From positions 310,001 to 374,000 of the forward strand of contig NZ_JBCAUS010000006.1 in NCBI RefSeq assembly GCF_038432375.1: a stretch of 64,000 nt of DNA, given 5' to 3'. A program made the translations under genes and the position numbers. The notes beneath the pieces were generated by a model that worked only from the letters and a program-made list of their open reading frames with translations, did not search any database and was not told the origin of the DNA. Every line of letters begins with the position of its first letter. The stretch's first letter is position 1. Of this stretch, positions 53,453 to 63,904 are shown piece after piece. Origin of the DNA: Methanococcoides sp. LMO-2 (GTDB lineage: Archaea; Halobacteriota; Methanosarcinia; Methanosarcinales; Methanosarcinaceae).

Positions 53453-54469
53453 TCAGAACCACTGGTCAAGCGTACTCTGTCCGCCACCCATGTTAGCTTC
53501 AAGGCGGTCGAGTGCCTTATTGACCCGGTCTTCAGAGAAATCGTGGCCTTTGCAAAGGAAAGCAATAACTCCGGCACGGTCCGGTTTGATCCATTTTAGC
53601 TCATAATCGTCGGTCACCGGCGGGTTCAGGAAAAACTCTTTTTTAGAATCAAGCTCCTCTATCTCCTTTCCGGTCTCAGACAGGACGATTTCGATACTGC
53701 CGTGCTCCTTCACAAGCTTGAGGGCCCTTTTCGGGCCGATGTTCTCAAGGCCGGGATTGTAATCAGTACCAATGCACATAGCAATATCGATAAGCTGTGA
53801 ACGTGTAACACCAAGTTCTTCAAGGCTCTCCTCAAGGGAGATCATCTCAGGCTTAACGTCCACATAGATGTTCTTGCGAGGAAGTTTCCTCTTGCCGGTT
53901 ATCGTAAGGTTCCGTATAACAGAAGGCGCACCAAACAGCAGAGAATCGTAGTCCTGGGAGCCGATATAATCCGCATCCCCTTTACGCACCATATAAGCAG
54001 CCTGTGCCTCTCCCTCGGAAGGAGCTCTCACATAAGGGATGCCCATCAGCTCAATGAGCCTGATCGAGTCCTCTATGATATCTTTCGTCACCTTTGACGA
54101 GGCCTGTGCATATTTATATGCCTCCTCCTCCAGACCCTGTGCCTTTGCATCTTCCCATTTTGCACTGGCATTCTCACGGATCTCATGCCGCTTCTCAAGT
54201 GTTCCCGATTTGAACTCGGGAGGCTTTCCGTCAAAAACAAACACTGGTTTGACACCGCTCTCAATGAGGTTTGTGAAGCGATAGAGGATACCTGAAAGGT
54301 GCGATGTTACCTGCCCGCTCGAATCCTTCAAAGGAGTGCCGTCACGTTGCCTGATTATGCTCAGGAACTGGTAAAGTGTATTGTAGGCATCGATAGCAAC
54401 TACCTTGTTTGAAAGCTCAGCTATCTCAACAGTATGTTTTTGAAGAAGATCACCAATATCTGTGCCCAT
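53453..54469 (-). CDS. fen: Flap endonuclease FEN1
   Basis: 338 residues. It removes 5' flaps during Okazaki fragment maturation and repair. The N domain has [14 protein letters not shown] and [10 protein letters not shown]; the I domain has [12 protein letters not shown] and [13 protein letters not shown] with acidic metal ligands; a helix-hairpin-helix follows ([18 protein letters not shown]). The last eight residues QSTLDQWF are a PCNA-interacting PIP box. The start ATG gives the canonical MGTDIGDLL. Confidence 0.96.
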   Translation of the reverse strand: MGTDIGDLLQKHTVEIAELSNKVVAIDAYNTLYQFLSIIRQRDGTPLKDSSGQVTSHLSGILYRFTNLIESGVKPVFVFDGKPPEFKSGTLEKRHEIRENASAKWEDAKAQGLEEEAYKYAQASSKVTKDIIEDSIRLIELMGIPYVRAPSEGEAQAAYMVRKGDADYIGSQDYDSLLFGAPSVIRNLTITGKRKLPRKNIYVDVKPEMISLEESLEELGVTRSQLIDIAMCIGTDYNPGLENIGPKRALKLVKEHGSIEIVLSETGKEIEELDSKKEFFLNPPVTDDYELKWIKPDRAGVIAFLCKGHDFSEDRVNKALDRLEANMGGGQSTLDQWF

Positions 54470-54492
54470 GTTACCCTGGAATTAAAAAGAGA

Positions 54493-54807
54493 TCAGTTGT
54501 TTCCTGAAAAATCTTCGTTGACATTGATCCGCACGTCTATTACAGAATCATCATGTGCGTTGATCTTGCCAACCTTAAGGATATTCCCGACACGGTCGAG
54601 AACTGTTGTTTTGGTAATTTCCACCTGATGCACATCGTCACCATTACCGTTCTTATGTACGATGAGTAGCTCCTGACCACAAACAGGACCTTTACCAACC
54701 TTAGATACAAGATTCTTGACAACCTGCTCAAATTCAGAGTATATTAAGACCTCTGAATATTTCCCAGCTTTCTTGATTATACCAATCGGTTCTAAATTAA
54801 TGCGCAT
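54493..54807 (-). CDS. TrmO-like small beta-barrel protein
   Basis: 104 residues. The opening INLEPIGIIKKAG and the closing TTVLDRVGNILKVGKINAHDDSVIDVRI follow the pattern of the TrmO/YaeB (VirR) barrel, which methylates t6A37 in tRNA. Here the RPNPIGLS-like block is strongly changed and the length is short, so activity is doubtful. It may be a non-catalytic relative. It is encoded 23 bases upstream of fen1 on the same strand. Confidence 0.45.
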   Translation of the reverse strand: MRINLEPIGIIKKAGKYSEVLIYSEFEQVVKNLVSKVGKGPVCGQELLIVHKNGNGDDVHQVEITKTTVLDRVGNILKVGKINAHDDSVIDVRINVNEDFSGNN

Positions 54808-55039
54808 GTACGCAATCCCCTGTAAAGTAACAGTTCATGAATATAATATGAAAGTCTTTCAACCTGATAAAGACAACATAATACGACCACATTAATATGC
54901 TTTACGGCATCTGTCGATTTTAAACCCGGTTGATACGATTTCTGGTCAGGCTGAAATCGGATGAGAATACCGAAAGGAGAGAACAGGAACATAGATAGAA
55001 AAAGGAAGGCAGAAAAGAGAATAATAGAAAAGCAGGAGA
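54808..55039. other. Interval without a gene
   Basis: About 230 bases, A-rich on its right side. I see no gene or strong structure. Confidence 0.4.
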
Positions 55040-55366
55040 TTACCGATATGTTCTCCTGTTCACGGTATCCATTGCCTCATCTACTACTGAAATTACTTCG
55101 TTCATCTTCTTGTCCATTGAACTTTCAATGCTCTGCACGTTTATGCGAAGAGAACGTTCTTTCTCATCCAGTGCCTTTTCGATCTTGCGGAGCCTGATGT
55201 CCACAGAAAGGATCATAGCAGCCAGTGCACCCACCAGTACAATAGCAGACAATATGATCAGGGAGTTTGCCGGACTATACTTGAACCTACCCAACCACTC
55301 ATAGGTAAGAACAAAGGACGATACGATCATAACGAGTGAAAATACAATGTCCCGGGTATCCATCAT
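55040..55366 (-). CDS. Small membrane protein with coiled-coil tail
   Basis: 108 residues. Two membrane helices (IVFSLVMIVSSFVLTYEW and SLIILSAIVLVGALAAMIL) are followed by a charged coiled coil of about 50 residues (KIEKALDEKERSLRINVQSIESSMDKKM). The tail is probably cytoplasmic. The function is unknown. It is divergent from the presenilin-like gene. Confidence 0.7.
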   Translation of the reverse strand: MMDTRDIVFSLVMIVSSFVLTYEWLGRFKYSPANSLIILSAIVLVGALAAMILSVDIRLRKIEKALDEKERSLRINVQSIESSMDKKMNEVISVVDEAMDTVNRRTYR

Positions 55367-55495
55367 TTTACCTCATTTACTAATACTTACAGCAATATAT
55401 TGCTGATGATACTTATTATAACTCTTACATACTATTAAATACTGTGCAGATATTTAGATTTCCGGAGAAGTTTTGATACAAAGGGAGCACTTATT

Positions 55496-56395
55496 GTGAG
55501 TTCTGAAAAAGACACATTCAGGGATTACGTACCAATGTTCGTAATGGCCGGATTGATACTGGTAATACAGACCATAGCACTTCTTATGGCATCTCCTATG
55601 GAGGACCTTGGAATGCGTGCTGTGGAGAACCCGGAATCCACGGCAAACTCCCTCTATTATATCGGATTCATCCTCGTGTTCACTTTCCTGCTGCTTATGG
55701 CCATTAAAAGGAACATGAAATGGGTGATACAGCTTACCATACTCCTTGCAGTGGCAGCAACGGTCTATTATGGATTCTACCCGCTGTTCTTCATCCTTGG
55801 TTTCAATGAAATGATGAGCAACATAATAGCAGTTCCACTTTCCGTAGGTCTGACTGCACTGCTTTACAAGTACCCTGAGTGGTATGTCATCGACATCACA
55901 GGAATTATAGTAGCGGCAGCAGCAAGCTCGATCTTCGGAATATCCTTCGGCATAATCCCCGCCATAGTGCTTCTGTCCCTGCTGGCAATATACGATGCGA
56001 TCTCCGTCTATAAGACAAAACACATGATCGATCTTGCAGAAGGTGTCATGGACCTGAAACTCCCCATTCTGTTCGTCATCCCCAAGAAGCTGAACTATTC
56101 TTTCATTAAGGATACTCTCAAAGCAGAAGGAGAAAGGGATGCGTTCTTCATGGGACTCGGGGATGCAGTCATGCCCACAGTCCTTGTTGTATCTGCAAAC
56201 GTGTTCATAGAACACAGCGGTTTCATCTCATATCCTGCTCTTGGAGCAATGATAGGAACACTTGTTGGATTCTTTGCACTGACCATCTTCGTCATGAAAG
56301 GAAAACCACAGGCAGGACTCCCATTCCTCAATGGAGGAGTTATCCTGGGATACATTGCGGGAGCTCTCCTTTCAGGAACACCGATCCTTGGATAA
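55496..56395 (+). CDS. Presenilin/signal-peptide-peptidase-like aspartic protease (A22)
   Basis: 299 residues starting at GTG with GGGAG 8 bases upstream. Nine or so membrane helices. The intramembrane catalytic pair is visible: Y166-D167 in LLAIYDAISVYKTKHM and G220-L-G222-D223 in FFMGLGDAVMPT. The C-terminal segment QAGLPFLNGG matches the position of the presenilin PAL motif. It should cleave membrane helices such as signal peptides. Confidence 0.9.
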   Translation: MSSEKDTFRDYVPMFVMAGLILVIQTIALLMASPMEDLGMRAVENPESTANSLYYIGFILVFTFLLLMAIKRNMKWVIQLTILLAVAATVYYGFYPLFFILGFNEMMSNIIAVPLSVGLTALLYKYPEWYVIDITGIIVAAAASSIFGISFGIIPAIVLLSLLAIYDAISVYKTKHMIDLAEGVMDLKLPILFVIPKKLNYSFIKDTLKAEGERDAFFMGLGDAVMPTVLVVSANVFIEHSGFISYPALGAMIGTLVGFFALTIFVMKGKPQAGLPFLNGGVILGYIAGALLSGTPILG

Positions 56396-56516
56396 AAAGG
56401 AAACAATAAAAAACAGAAATGAATAAGAAAAAATAACGAAAAGTGACCCCAATACCAGAACCGGACATCACTCGTTGTTGATACTCTTTTTTTTGTTTGT
56501 GATCTGTCAGTGGCGA

Positions 56517-56993
56517 TCAGTCTTCATTTTTGACCTTACAGCCATTGCCATTATTAGTGATGTTACAGACATCACAATCCTCATCACATTCAGGTTTCGT
56601 GCCATTGAACTCAAGGTCAAGGGCCCTGGTGCCTTCTGCAAGGACAGACGCATTGGACATTGCACCGCCGATCAGGACGGCATCGAAAATCTCTTCCTTT
56701 GTAAGGCCGAGCCTGTGTGCAACACGTATGTGCATCTTCATGCAGTGGTCGCACCGAATGGCCGAGGAAACGCCGATACATATCAGTTCGATGGTCTTCG
56801 GGTCCAGCCTTTCGAATTCCCTCATGATGGAATTGTCATACATCACCTTTGGGATCAAAAGGTCTGGCATGTCTCTCATGAAGTTCAGGATATATGGGAC
56901 CTCACCATACCTTTCCTTTACGCCTTCCAGTACTTCCTCAACCGCCTCATCGGGCTCCTTCTCCACGATCTCCCTGATCTTTTCAATATCCAT
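56517..56993 (-). CDS. AhpD-like/carboxymuconolactone decarboxylase-family protein
   Basis: About 158 residues, start ATG at 56993 with GAGGG 5 bases upstream. The all-alpha AhpD fold is indicated by the active-site helix AIRCDHCMKMHIRVAHRLGLTKEEI with CxxC and a His four residues on. The C-terminal tail is Cys-rich (CDEDCDVC...GC) and could bind metal. Such proteins reduce peroxides or disulfides. It is 27 bases after mmp7 and probably shares its transcript, so a redox role in MCR activation is an inference. Confidence 0.8.
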   Translation of the reverse strand: MDIEKIREIVEKEPDEAVEEVLEGVKERYGEVPYILNFMRDMPDLLIPKVMYDNSIMREFERLDPKTIELICIGVSSAIRCDHCMKMHIRVAHRLGLTKEEIFDAVLIGGAMSNASVLAEGTRALDLEFNGTKPECDEDCDVCNITNNGNGCKVKNED

Positions 56994-57020
56994 AGTGACC
57001 CTCACAAATATACTAATTAA

Positions 57021-57956
57021 TTAAATTGCAGAACCTACCTCTGACCTGCGCTTGATCTTGATCAGAATATAGTTCTTCATCTTTGAAGGCGTGATGCTCG
57101 CAACATCCGAAAGCCTGAAGCCTTCATCAAACTCAATATTGCCAATGGCTTCATGATATTCATCAAAAGGAAGCTTTACTCTCATCCCATCAAGCTGAAG
57201 TGTTATCGGTGCAGGGGTCAGGACATTGTGGATGTCAGGAACCTGCTCCTGTACTTCTTTCATCAACCTTGCAGGAAGCACGACCAGAGGATCCTTTGAG
57301 ATACTTTCCCTTTTCAGGTTTATGATCTCACCGACCTTCTCATTAAGTACATCCATTGCGTCAAGCTCAGGCCCTTTTCTCATCCTGTGAGCAACCCTGC
57401 CGATCCCGCCGACGTACATGTCAGCACCAGGAACGTCCTCTGTCTTAAGGTCCGGGCCACCACTTACGATTATAGGGATCTCGATGCCCTCAAAGAGCTT
57501 GGGCTTCTTGTTAATGATACAGTCCTTGAAGGTGCCAAAAGAGAAAACGGCAACATCATGCTCGTTGATAAGTTTTCTTTCATAATCTGCAGAAAGGGCG
57601 ACCCTTCTGCCCATTCCCCTTGCAAGACCTATCATGTTGGTGTTCGCACCTCCTCGACGCAGGTACTCCGCAACATCACATGCTGAATGAGGAAGGTGAT
57701 GTGAAGCAAGTGTCGGGGACACCACTGCGATCTCCGTACCTGTCAGGGGTGCAGGAGTCAGTTTTCCAAGCAGTTTCTTGCAGAGGTCCTCCACAAGCTG
57801 AACATCCTTCTTTGGAATAAGCATGACAAGGGTAACTTCTGTGGAAGCAGGTGTCTTCTGGACAAGATAACCACCAAGGTCTTCCAGCAGTTCAAGTATA
57901 AGGCTATGTTTGTGAATACCGCCTTCATAGATATATGGTTCAAGTACTGCTGCCAT
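57021..57956 (-). CDS. mmp7: Methanogenesis marker protein 7
   Basis: 311 residues of the methanogen-specific marker 7 family (YIYEGGIHKHSLILELLEDLGGYLVQKT, SPTLASHHLPHSACDVAEYLRRGGANTNMIGLARGMGRR). Biochemical work on the MCR activation complex (component A3a) found this protein among its parts together with McrC, Mmp3 and Mmp17. Cys and His are present (HSACDV, KDCIINKK), but no standard cluster motif. The ATG directly follows the mmp17 TAA with no spacing. Confidence 0.92.
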   Translation of the reverse strand: MAAVLEPYIYEGGIHKHSLILELLEDLGGYLVQKTPASTEVTLVMLIPKKDVQLVEDLCKKLLGKLTPAPLTGTEIAVVSPTLASHHLPHSACDVAEYLRRGGANTNMIGLARGMGRRVALSADYERKLINEHDVAVFSFGTFKDCIINKKPKLFEGIEIPIIVSGGPDLKTEDVPGADMYVGGIGRVAHRMRKGPELDAMDVLNEKVGEIINLKRESISKDPLVVLPARLMKEVQEQVPDIHNVLTPAPITLQLDGMRVKLPFDEYHEAIGNIEFDEGFRLSDVASITPSKMKNYILIKIKRRSEVGSAI

Positions 57957-58550
57957 TTACTCATCTCCTGTCAGGTCTTCAAGCATTACGCCGGCCTCAT
58001 CTATCCATTCCTGTTGCATCGTATCCTCGGATGCCACAAATATGAACCTGCCATTATCAAGAGAGTGATAACGTATCCTAAAACCCTCAGGAGTGGAGCG
58101 TATTGCCATATCTGCAAGCCTCTCTCGAAGGGATTTTTCCGGATCATCCACAACAATATCTCCAATGGATTCTTCGGCTCCCTCCAGGTCATCAGAGATA
58201 ACCTCAATGAGGTTCCTCTGGGGCTGTATGACATTATGCCTGCCAAACTGTTCCCATAGTTTTTCCAGGAACTGCGGGATGGTCTTCTCATCAGTGACGG
58301 TTATCAGGACCTTCGATCCCGGCCTGTCAAGCTCGGTTTCAGAGATCTCCTTTGCTTTTATAGGAGGTAGACCACTACGAAGGACCATGGCCATCATGAA
58401 CAATGACTCCTCAGGTCTTATCCTCACTTTTATTCTTCCGATGGTCCTTACAAAAGCAAGTTCAGAGATAATATCCTTCAGTATGCTTTCGTAAGCCTTT
58501 GCCTCGGAAGGTTCTGTGGTCTCTACAATAAATGTCTCAAGGGGTTCCAT
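57957..58550 (-). CDS. mmp17: Methanogenesis marker protein 17
   Basis: 197 residues of the methanogen-specific marker 17 family, a component of the complex that activates methyl-coenzyme M reductase. Seen: METTEP-like ETTEPSEAKAYESILKDI, RIRPEESLFMMAMVLR, and GFRIRYHSLDNGRFIFVASE. The ATG at 58550 is chosen because GGGGTGAT precedes it by 4 bases. It overlaps nothing and abuts mmp7. Confidence 0.92.
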   Translation of the reverse strand: MEPLETFIVETTEPSEAKAYESILKDIISELAFVRTIGRIKVRIRPEESLFMMAMVLRSGLPPIKAKEISETELDRPGSKVLITVTDEKTIPQFLEKLWEQFGRHNVIQPQRNLIEVISDDLEGAEESIGDIVVDDPEKSLRERLADMAIRSTPEGFRIRYHSLDNGRFIFVASEDTMQQEWIDEAGVMLEDLTGDE

Positions 58551-58555
58551 GGAGA

Positions 58556-59800
58556 TCACCCCTTAACGTAACCGGATGCCAGAAGTGCTGCACCCACAGC
58601 ACCAATGAGCTGTGAATGTGGAGGCACAAGAACATCGATCTTCAAAAGCTCACCAAGTGCCTTTGGGACACCGGCGATAAGTGATGAACCACCCACAAGG
58701 ATAAGAGGCTCCTTTACCTCTACTTCCTGAAGCTGCTGCTCGAAGATCTGCTCCACAACGCTGTGACATGCCGCAGCTGCCACATCCTCGGGGATCGAAC
58801 CTTTAGCAAGGGAGTTCACAAGGGACTGTATACCGAAAACGATACAATAGCTGTTCATTTCCACATTCTTTCCCATACCCTTTACAGCAAGGTCACCGAG
58901 TTCCGTGATCTCGACACCAAGACGCTTGGAGGTCATCTCAAGGAAACGACCGGAAGCACCGGCACAGATACCACCCATTGTGAACATTCCGGGAATACCA
59001 TCCTGTACTGAGATCGCCTTATTGTCCATTCCACCGATATCGATGACTGTTGCACTGCCCTGCTGCCTGTCTGCAAGATAGACCGCACCTTTTGAGTTCA
59101 CAGTGATCTCTTCCTGCATAAGGTCAGCATTGAAGTGCTCACCTATCAGGAAACGACCGTATCCTGTGGTACCTATGGCCTGGAGGTCCTCCCTCTTCAT
59201 ACCTGCCTGTTCCAATGCCTGGTTCAGGGCCTCATCTGCACTTTCGAGGACCTTGATGGTTGGAACCCAGCCCTCACCGATGATCTCGTCGTCCTTCATG
59301 ACAACCGCTTTGGTGGTGGTGGAACCGGAGTCGATACCGGCAGTAATGCCCACCTGATGTTCCCTTGCAAGGAGGTGTTTGCTTCTTGCAATGGTGGTAA
59401 GCGCTTCAAGACGTGTCAGCAGTGTAGCTGCTGTTGTACGCTCGGTAAATGAATAACTGATAACAGGGAGACCTGAGTTCTCGAAGATATACCTTCGAAC
59501 CTCGTTCCTGACAATAGCTGCCTCTGCACAGCGGAAGCATGATGTTACGAACACACCATCGACCTTTGCAACACCTTCAACAACTGCCTTTGCCCTTGCC
59601 ATCATGAGCTTAAGGTCAGGACTTGCAACTTCCAGTCCGAACTCCATTCCAATTGTATCAAGTGAAGAGACTTCCATCTCGGGATAGACCAGCTCTGCGT
59701 TAAGGGAGCTTGCAGCATTTTCCAGCTCTTTCTGGACACCAGCATACTCGCTTCCACAGGAAACAAGTGCTATCTGTACCTTGTCCTTTTTATCGCTCAT
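58556..59800 (-). CDS. mmp15: Methanogenesis marker protein 15 (BadF/BcrA-type ATPase fold)
   Basis: 414 residues. The ASKHA ATPase motifs are [13 protein letters not shown] (phosphate 1), [12 protein letters not shown] (phosphate 2) and [12 protein letters not shown] (adenosine). [16 protein letters not shown] has the Cys that, in dehydratase activators, holds a subunit-bridging 4Fe-4S cluster. ATP-driven electron transfer to a low-potential target would fit MCR reactivation; this is by analogy. Its start overlaps mmp5 by 4 bases. Confidence 0.92.
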   Translation of the reverse strand: MSDKKDKVQIALVSCGSEYAGVQKELENAASSLNAELVYPEMEVSSLDTIGMEFGLEVASPDLKLMMARAKAVVEGVAKVDGVFVTSCFRCAEAAIVRNEVRRYIFENSGLPVISYSFTERTTAATLLTRLEALTTIARSKHLLAREHQVGITAGIDSGSTTTKAVVMKDDEIIGEGWVPTIKVLESADEALNQALEQAGMKREDLQAIGTTGYGRFLIGEHFNADLMQEEITVNSKGAVYLADRQQGSATVIDIGGMDNKAISVQDGIPGMFTMGGICAGASGRFLEMTSKRLGVEITELGDLAVKGMGKNVEMNSYCIVFGIQSLVNSLAKGSIPEDVAAAACHSVVEQIFEQQLQEVEVKEPLILVGGSSLIAGVPKALGELLKIDVLVPPHSQLIGAVGAALLASGYVKG

Positions 59801-60252
59801 TCTTCATCACCGCCTTCCGGAAGAGCTTTCAGGAACTCTGCGATGTTGTACACAAAGGACTTTCCTTCTTCTTCAGTATGAGGGTACTGTATCTCAAGTA
59901 TAGGAATATCCTTCTCCCTTATGAGGAACTTCGTAAGCTCATTTGTACGGGCACATCCCATACAGCCAAAACTTATGGAAGCGTCGCCGACAATGATAGC
60001 AGCTTCCGCCAGATCGATAAGCGGACCAATGATCGACATCCTTCCTCTGACACCTGCCGGAACCTCTACTGCCGCATATTTAAGACCGTGTTTCGGTCCC
60101 TCCGGAGTGATGTTCAATGGAGGAGAATCCACACCAACTGTAGTGATCTTCTCGCGTATCTTCTCCATCATAGCAAGAGGCTCATGCCCGAATCTCTCGA
60201 CCATGTCGGAAAGGATAAGGCTGTTTGTCGGATAAATGATAACTTTTGCCAA
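59797..60252 (-). CDS. mmp5: Methanogenesis marker protein 5
   Basis: 151 residues. The methanogen marker 5 family is recognised by [50 protein letters not shown] and a Cys pair [12 protein letters not shown] that could bind metal. The role in MCR maturation is by gene cluster only. It lies in the same operon, 9 bases past mmp6. Confidence 0.9.
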   Translation of the reverse strand: MAKVIIYPTNSLILSDMVERFGHEPLAMMEKIREKITTVGVDSPPLNITPEGPKHGLKYAAVEVPAGVRGRMSIIGPLIDLAEAAIIVGDASISFGCMGCARTNELTKFLIREKDIPILEIQYPHTEEEGKSFVYNIAEFLKALPEGGDEE

Positions 60253-60261
60253 AATAACACC

Positions 60262-60696
60262 TCATAATTCAGAATTAATGATCTTCTTCAACTTCGATAC
60301 ATCCAGTTTCCCGGGAGCTTCCTTCTCTTCAAGAGGAACTCCTGCATCATAATCATCCAGTGCTTTGCCGATCATCGGGAGCATGCTCACTTCTTCCCTC
60401 AGGAAATGGAAACCCGGTCTGGGACCGCCCCCTCTTCCTGCACGGCATCTGACTTCAGCACCTGGTTTGAAACCCCTGTCCTTAACAAAGATATGATTGC
60501 GGTCCATGGAACGCAGGGTTTCCACAACCCTCTCCACGGCGTCCCGGGGGCCATTTACCATTGTCCCGAAACAGGTCTCCTTGATGGTTATGGCATCTTC
60601 GGACTCGTAGACCTTCATGGCCGCATCCATTGGAAGGACGCTGTCAGAACTTATTACAACTATCTTTGTGATGTTATCCTCAGTTTCTGCCATCAT
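60262..60696 (-). CDS. mmp6: Methanogenesis marker protein 6
   Basis: 144 residues: KIVVISSDSVLPMDAAMKVYE, the segment KETCFGTMVNGPRDAVERVVE with Cys, and RAGRGGGPRPGFHFL. Members are specific to methanogens; the function is unknown. Its start overlaps mmp3 by 4 bases. It may start at the second Met. Confidence 0.9.
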   Translation of the reverse strand: MMAETEDNITKIVVISSDSVLPMDAAMKVYESEDAITIKETCFGTMVNGPRDAVERVVETLRSMDRNHIFVKDRGFKPGAEVRCRAGRGGGPRPGFHFLREEVSMLPMIGKALDDYDAGVPLEEKEAPGKLDVSKLKKIINSEL

Positions 60697-62258
60697 TGAT
60701 CACTTCCCGTATCTTCAATAACATACATAACGTCGCCGTCCTTCATACCTTTAAGTTTTTCAGGTTCAAGGATCCTGCCTATGATGTTCGTACTTGTGAA
60801 CTTCTCACCTGTAGGACCGAACATGTCGTCATCATTAAGTTTCACACCCACCATACCGTGCCTCTTTGCAGCCTGGTTGGTAACACCAAGTTCCCCGCCT
60901 TCAACCTTGCCCTGGGGAACGTTCTCAGGGAAGATCTCCTTGTATTTTTCAGCAGCTTTCTCTGCCTTGAAGATGTAGGTGTCCTCATACGTCATCATTA
61001 TCGGCAATGCGCCCACCGGCTTGAACTGGAGGTCGATAGCATGCCTGAAGAAATCAAGCGTCTTCGGGGCAAGATCATCATAAAGCTTTATTCTCACAAG
61101 CTTTGAATCCGAGACTCCGGTAACTTCCACCTTCCCTTCTCTCAGAACATCGATGGTGTTTCCGGGGTTCTGCTCAACAATTACCGCATCATCTTCGGCG
61201 TAGCCCTTCTTCACAAGCTCAATACCAAGAGCTGAAAGCTTCTCTTCCGCTTCCTTTAAGGAAAGACCCAAAAGCCAGAGTGGTTCCGGATATGTCTTTA
61301 CCATCAGTTTCTGCTCGGCCTCTGCCATCTGCACGAGTTCAATTCCATGGGAAACATGTCCCACCACCGAATGCATTATGCTGGCTGGCCTGTCATCGCG
61401 GGCAATGAACATTTTTCCGGAACCATACCCCACAGTCCTGACCCATACGGAACCTCTTGTCCTTGGATCGAAATTCTCAAATGTGCACATCTCACCGTGC
61501 AATGAATGATCAGAAATAAATGAGCTTGAAGCGAACTCAACATCAAAGGTCCCATGACGTGTCAGAGCAAAGAAATGTTCTGCGCCGGCCGGTGCTCTGG
61601 GATCTATCTCAACCTCAATATATGTGAATATCCTGAAACCGTTCTCTACCACAGTATCCAGATCAGTGGTACATATGTGCTCGCCGGTCTCTTCCCATTC
61701 CATGACCGGTTCAATGCTGACTATACTGTCACCACTGCCCAGCTCGGACAGGATGCTGATACCACTTACGACCTTCCCGAAAACACCGTCTTCCGGAGTA
61801 CCATATTCCGAAGAATGGTCCTCAAGGGCAATTATCATGTGAGTGTTGTTCGGATCAAGACCGCCTGCTCCGAGAACAACGTCATATTTGTTCAGTGAAA
61901 GTGAAGAATGAGTAGGAACAATATCCGCTGCAAAAGGGCCGAATGCAACTGCATCTCTGGAATCCCACCGTACCCTTATGCCCTCGTATTCATTAAAGTG
62001 CTCTGCCCATATCGCAGCAGAGGATGAGTTATCTTCCAGTTCTATCCTGAAGTCTCCCTTCGAGGTCTTCACAACATAATCTATAATAGCACCGCTTTTA
62101 CCGCCCTCGTCCTTCTTGAGGATACCTATGGCAGTACCCTCCCTGTAGGGAGCTTGCGATTCATTTATAGCATCCCCCAGAGTGGAACCCGGGGGCAAAG
62201 CTATCTGATGTCCATTGACCTCAACATTAATATTACTGCTCAGGACTATCGCCTCCAC
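60693..62258 (-). CDS. mmp3: Methanogenesis marker protein 3 (PPIase-like repeats)
   Basis: 521 residues. It contains a ThiS-like N-terminal part (NVEVNGHQIALPPGSTLGDAI) and cyclophilin-like folds (GEMCTFENFDPRTRGSVWVR, GELGVTNQAAKRHGMVGVKLNDDDMFGPTGEKF). Mmp3 is part of the MCR activation complex in studied methanogens. The frame opens with GTG at 62258, but GGAGGCGAT overlaps that codon. An in-frame CTG at 62243, 8 bases after GGAGG, may be the real start. It follows atwA by 29 bases. Confidence 0.9.
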   Translation of the reverse strand: MEAIVLSSNINVEVNGHQIALPPGSTLGDAINESQAPYREGTAIGILKKDEGGKSGAIIDYVVKTSKGDFRIELEDNSSSAAIWAEHFNEYEGIRVRWDSRDAVAFGPFAADIVPTHSSLSLNKYDVVLGAGGLDPNNTHMIIALEDHSSEYGTPEDGVFGKVVSGISILSELGSGDSIVSIEPVMEWEETGEHICTTDLDTVVENGFRIFTYIEVEIDPRAPAGAEHFFALTRHGTFDVEFASSSFISDHSLHGEMCTFENFDPRTRGSVWVRTVGYGSGKMFIARDDRPASIMHSVVGHVSHGIELVQMAEAEQKLMVKTYPEPLWLLGLSLKEAEEKLSALGIELVKKGYAEDDAVIVEQNPGNTIDVLREGKVEVTGVSDSKLVRIKLYDDLAPKTLDFFRHAIDLQFKPVGALPIMMTYEDTYIFKAEKAAEKYKEIFPENVPQGKVEGGELGVTNQAAKRHGMVGVKLNDDDMFGPTGEKFTSTNIIGRILEPEKLKGMKDGDVMYVIEDTGSDQ

Positions 62259-62287
62259 TACATAATAGAGGGAGCTGATTTTAAAAG

Positions 62288-63904
62288 TTATGCTTCCTGA
62301 GCAACAAGTAAACGTTCTTCTTCAGTTAATTGGGAAAGAACATCATTGGGTTCACCAACAGCCACTATCTTGGCATCCCTCATCAATGCAACGCGATCAC
62401 ATGCTTCCTGCAGGAAATCCATGTCGTGTGAGACGATAACGAATGTGTCCCCCATCTCATCACGTGCCTTAAGGATGGACCTGGTAACCTCGATCTTGGT
62501 GATCGGATCCATTGTGCCTGTAGGTTCGTCCATCACGATGATAGTAGGCTCTTTCATGAGAATCTGTGCAAGAGCAACCCTGTGCCTCTCACCCTCACTG
62601 ATATCATCAGCCATCTTTGGAAGAATTCCCTTTGCCTTCTCTTCACTGAATCCGGTAGCAACAAGGGTCTTCACTGCTTTGCGAACTGCAAGTTCGTAAG
62701 GGAGGTCTATTCCTATTGACTCTGTCAGGTTATCAATGATGCTTCTGTGAGTGTATAGTCCGTACTCCTGATGCAGGATTCCCATATATTTGGTGGCACG
62801 ACCCCTGTTATCAGGACCCGGCGTGGTCATATCGACCCATTCATCGCCAACACGCACATGGATGTCACCCTTTGTAGGCTGAACAATACCCATGAGGATC
62901 TCTGAGGTAGTGGTCTTTCCTGCACCACTGGTGCCTGCAATACCAAATATCTCTCCTTCCTTTACATCAAAGGATATGTCATTGACAGCATGGACGACTC
63001 CCCTGGTAACGGAGATATACTTTTTAACAAGGTTCTTGACATCGATTATAGGCTCACCAAGAGCAACGTTCTCGTTCTTCTCAATGTGAGACACCATCTT
63101 CATGAACTCAGCTGCGACCTCGTGAGGATCGCCTTCCTTGACAACAGCACCATCTTCGAGGATGATAGCCTTGTCTGCAAGCTCTTCGATAACCTCTGAC
63201 CAGTGAGAAGTAATGACCATTGTCATGTTGTAGGCCTTAACAGCCCTTTCGATAACATCATGGACAACGTCTGCAGTCCTTGGGTCAAGTGTACCTGTAG
63301 GCTCATCAGCAAGAAGCAGCATTGGGTTCCTTACAAGCTGTCTTGCAAGTACTACCCTCTGTTTTTCTCCGCCACTAAGGTCACGTGCAACGTGCATCAT
63401 ACGGTGGGATAACCTGACATCCTCAAGAAGCTCCATTGCCCTTGACATAGCATCATTACCACTGTAACCGATCTCAGTCAGAGAATTCATTACATTTACA
63501 ACTACCTGGTCATCACCATACAGTGCAAATGTACGCTGTAGCATGATAGCGATCCTCTTGGAAACGCTTCTGCGTTCATGGTCATGAAGGGACAGTGCAA
63601 CAAAGTCCGCATCAAAAGCTTTCATAGAGTCTTCTTTACAGTGGCGACATGTTTCGCCTACCTTGCTTGGAGGATCGATGTGGCCGCATTTTTCACATCT
63701 TGCCAGATGGTAAATGATAGAACCGGAGATATTCTCATATTCTTCGGCTCCCCTCAAAGCATGCATAAGGATGGTTTTTCCCGCACCACTTCGACCTAGA
63801 ATTCCAAGGACTTCACCTTCATTGATGTTAAGATTGATGTTTTTCAGAACCTTAACACCATCATAAGCTATAGTCAGGTCTTTGACCTCAATGAACAATG
63901 ACAT
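62288..63904 (-). CDS. atwA: Methyl-coenzyme M reductase activation component A2 (AtwA)
   Basis: 538 residues with two ABC ATPase modules. Module 1 has GRSGAGKT, an inserted zinc knuckle CEKCGHID...CRHCKED and LSGGEKQR; module 2 has GTSGAGKTT, the signature as ISEGERHR rather than LSGGQ, and DEPTGT. AtwA couples ATP hydrolysis to reduction of the F430 nickel of methyl-coenzyme M reductase. GGAGGAAATC precedes the ATG. It is the first gene of an operon through mmp7. Confidence 0.95.
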   Translation of the reverse strand: MSLFIEVKDLTIAYDGVKVLKNINLNINEGEVLGILGRSGAGKTILMHALRGAEEYENISGSIIYHLARCEKCGHIDPPSKVGETCRHCKEDSMKAFDADFVALSLHDHERRSVSKRIAIMLQRTFALYGDDQVVVNVMNSLTEIGYSGNDAMSRAMELLEDVRLSHRMMHVARDLSGGEKQRVVLARQLVRNPMLLLADEPTGTLDPRTADVVHDVIERAVKAYNMTMVITSHWSEVIEELADKAIILEDGAVVKEGDPHEVAAEFMKMVSHIEKNENVALGEPIIDVKNLVKKYISVTRGVVHAVNDISFDVKEGEIFGIAGTSGAGKTTTSEILMGIVQPTKGDIHVRVGDEWVDMTTPGPDNRGRATKYMGILHQEYGLYTHRSIIDNLTESIGIDLPYELAVRKAVKTLVATGFSEEKAKGILPKMADDISEGERHRVALAQILMKEPTIIVMDEPTGTMDPITKIEVTRSILKARDEMGDTFVIVSHDMDFLQEACDRVALMRDAKIVAVGEPNDVLSQLTEEERLLVAQEA

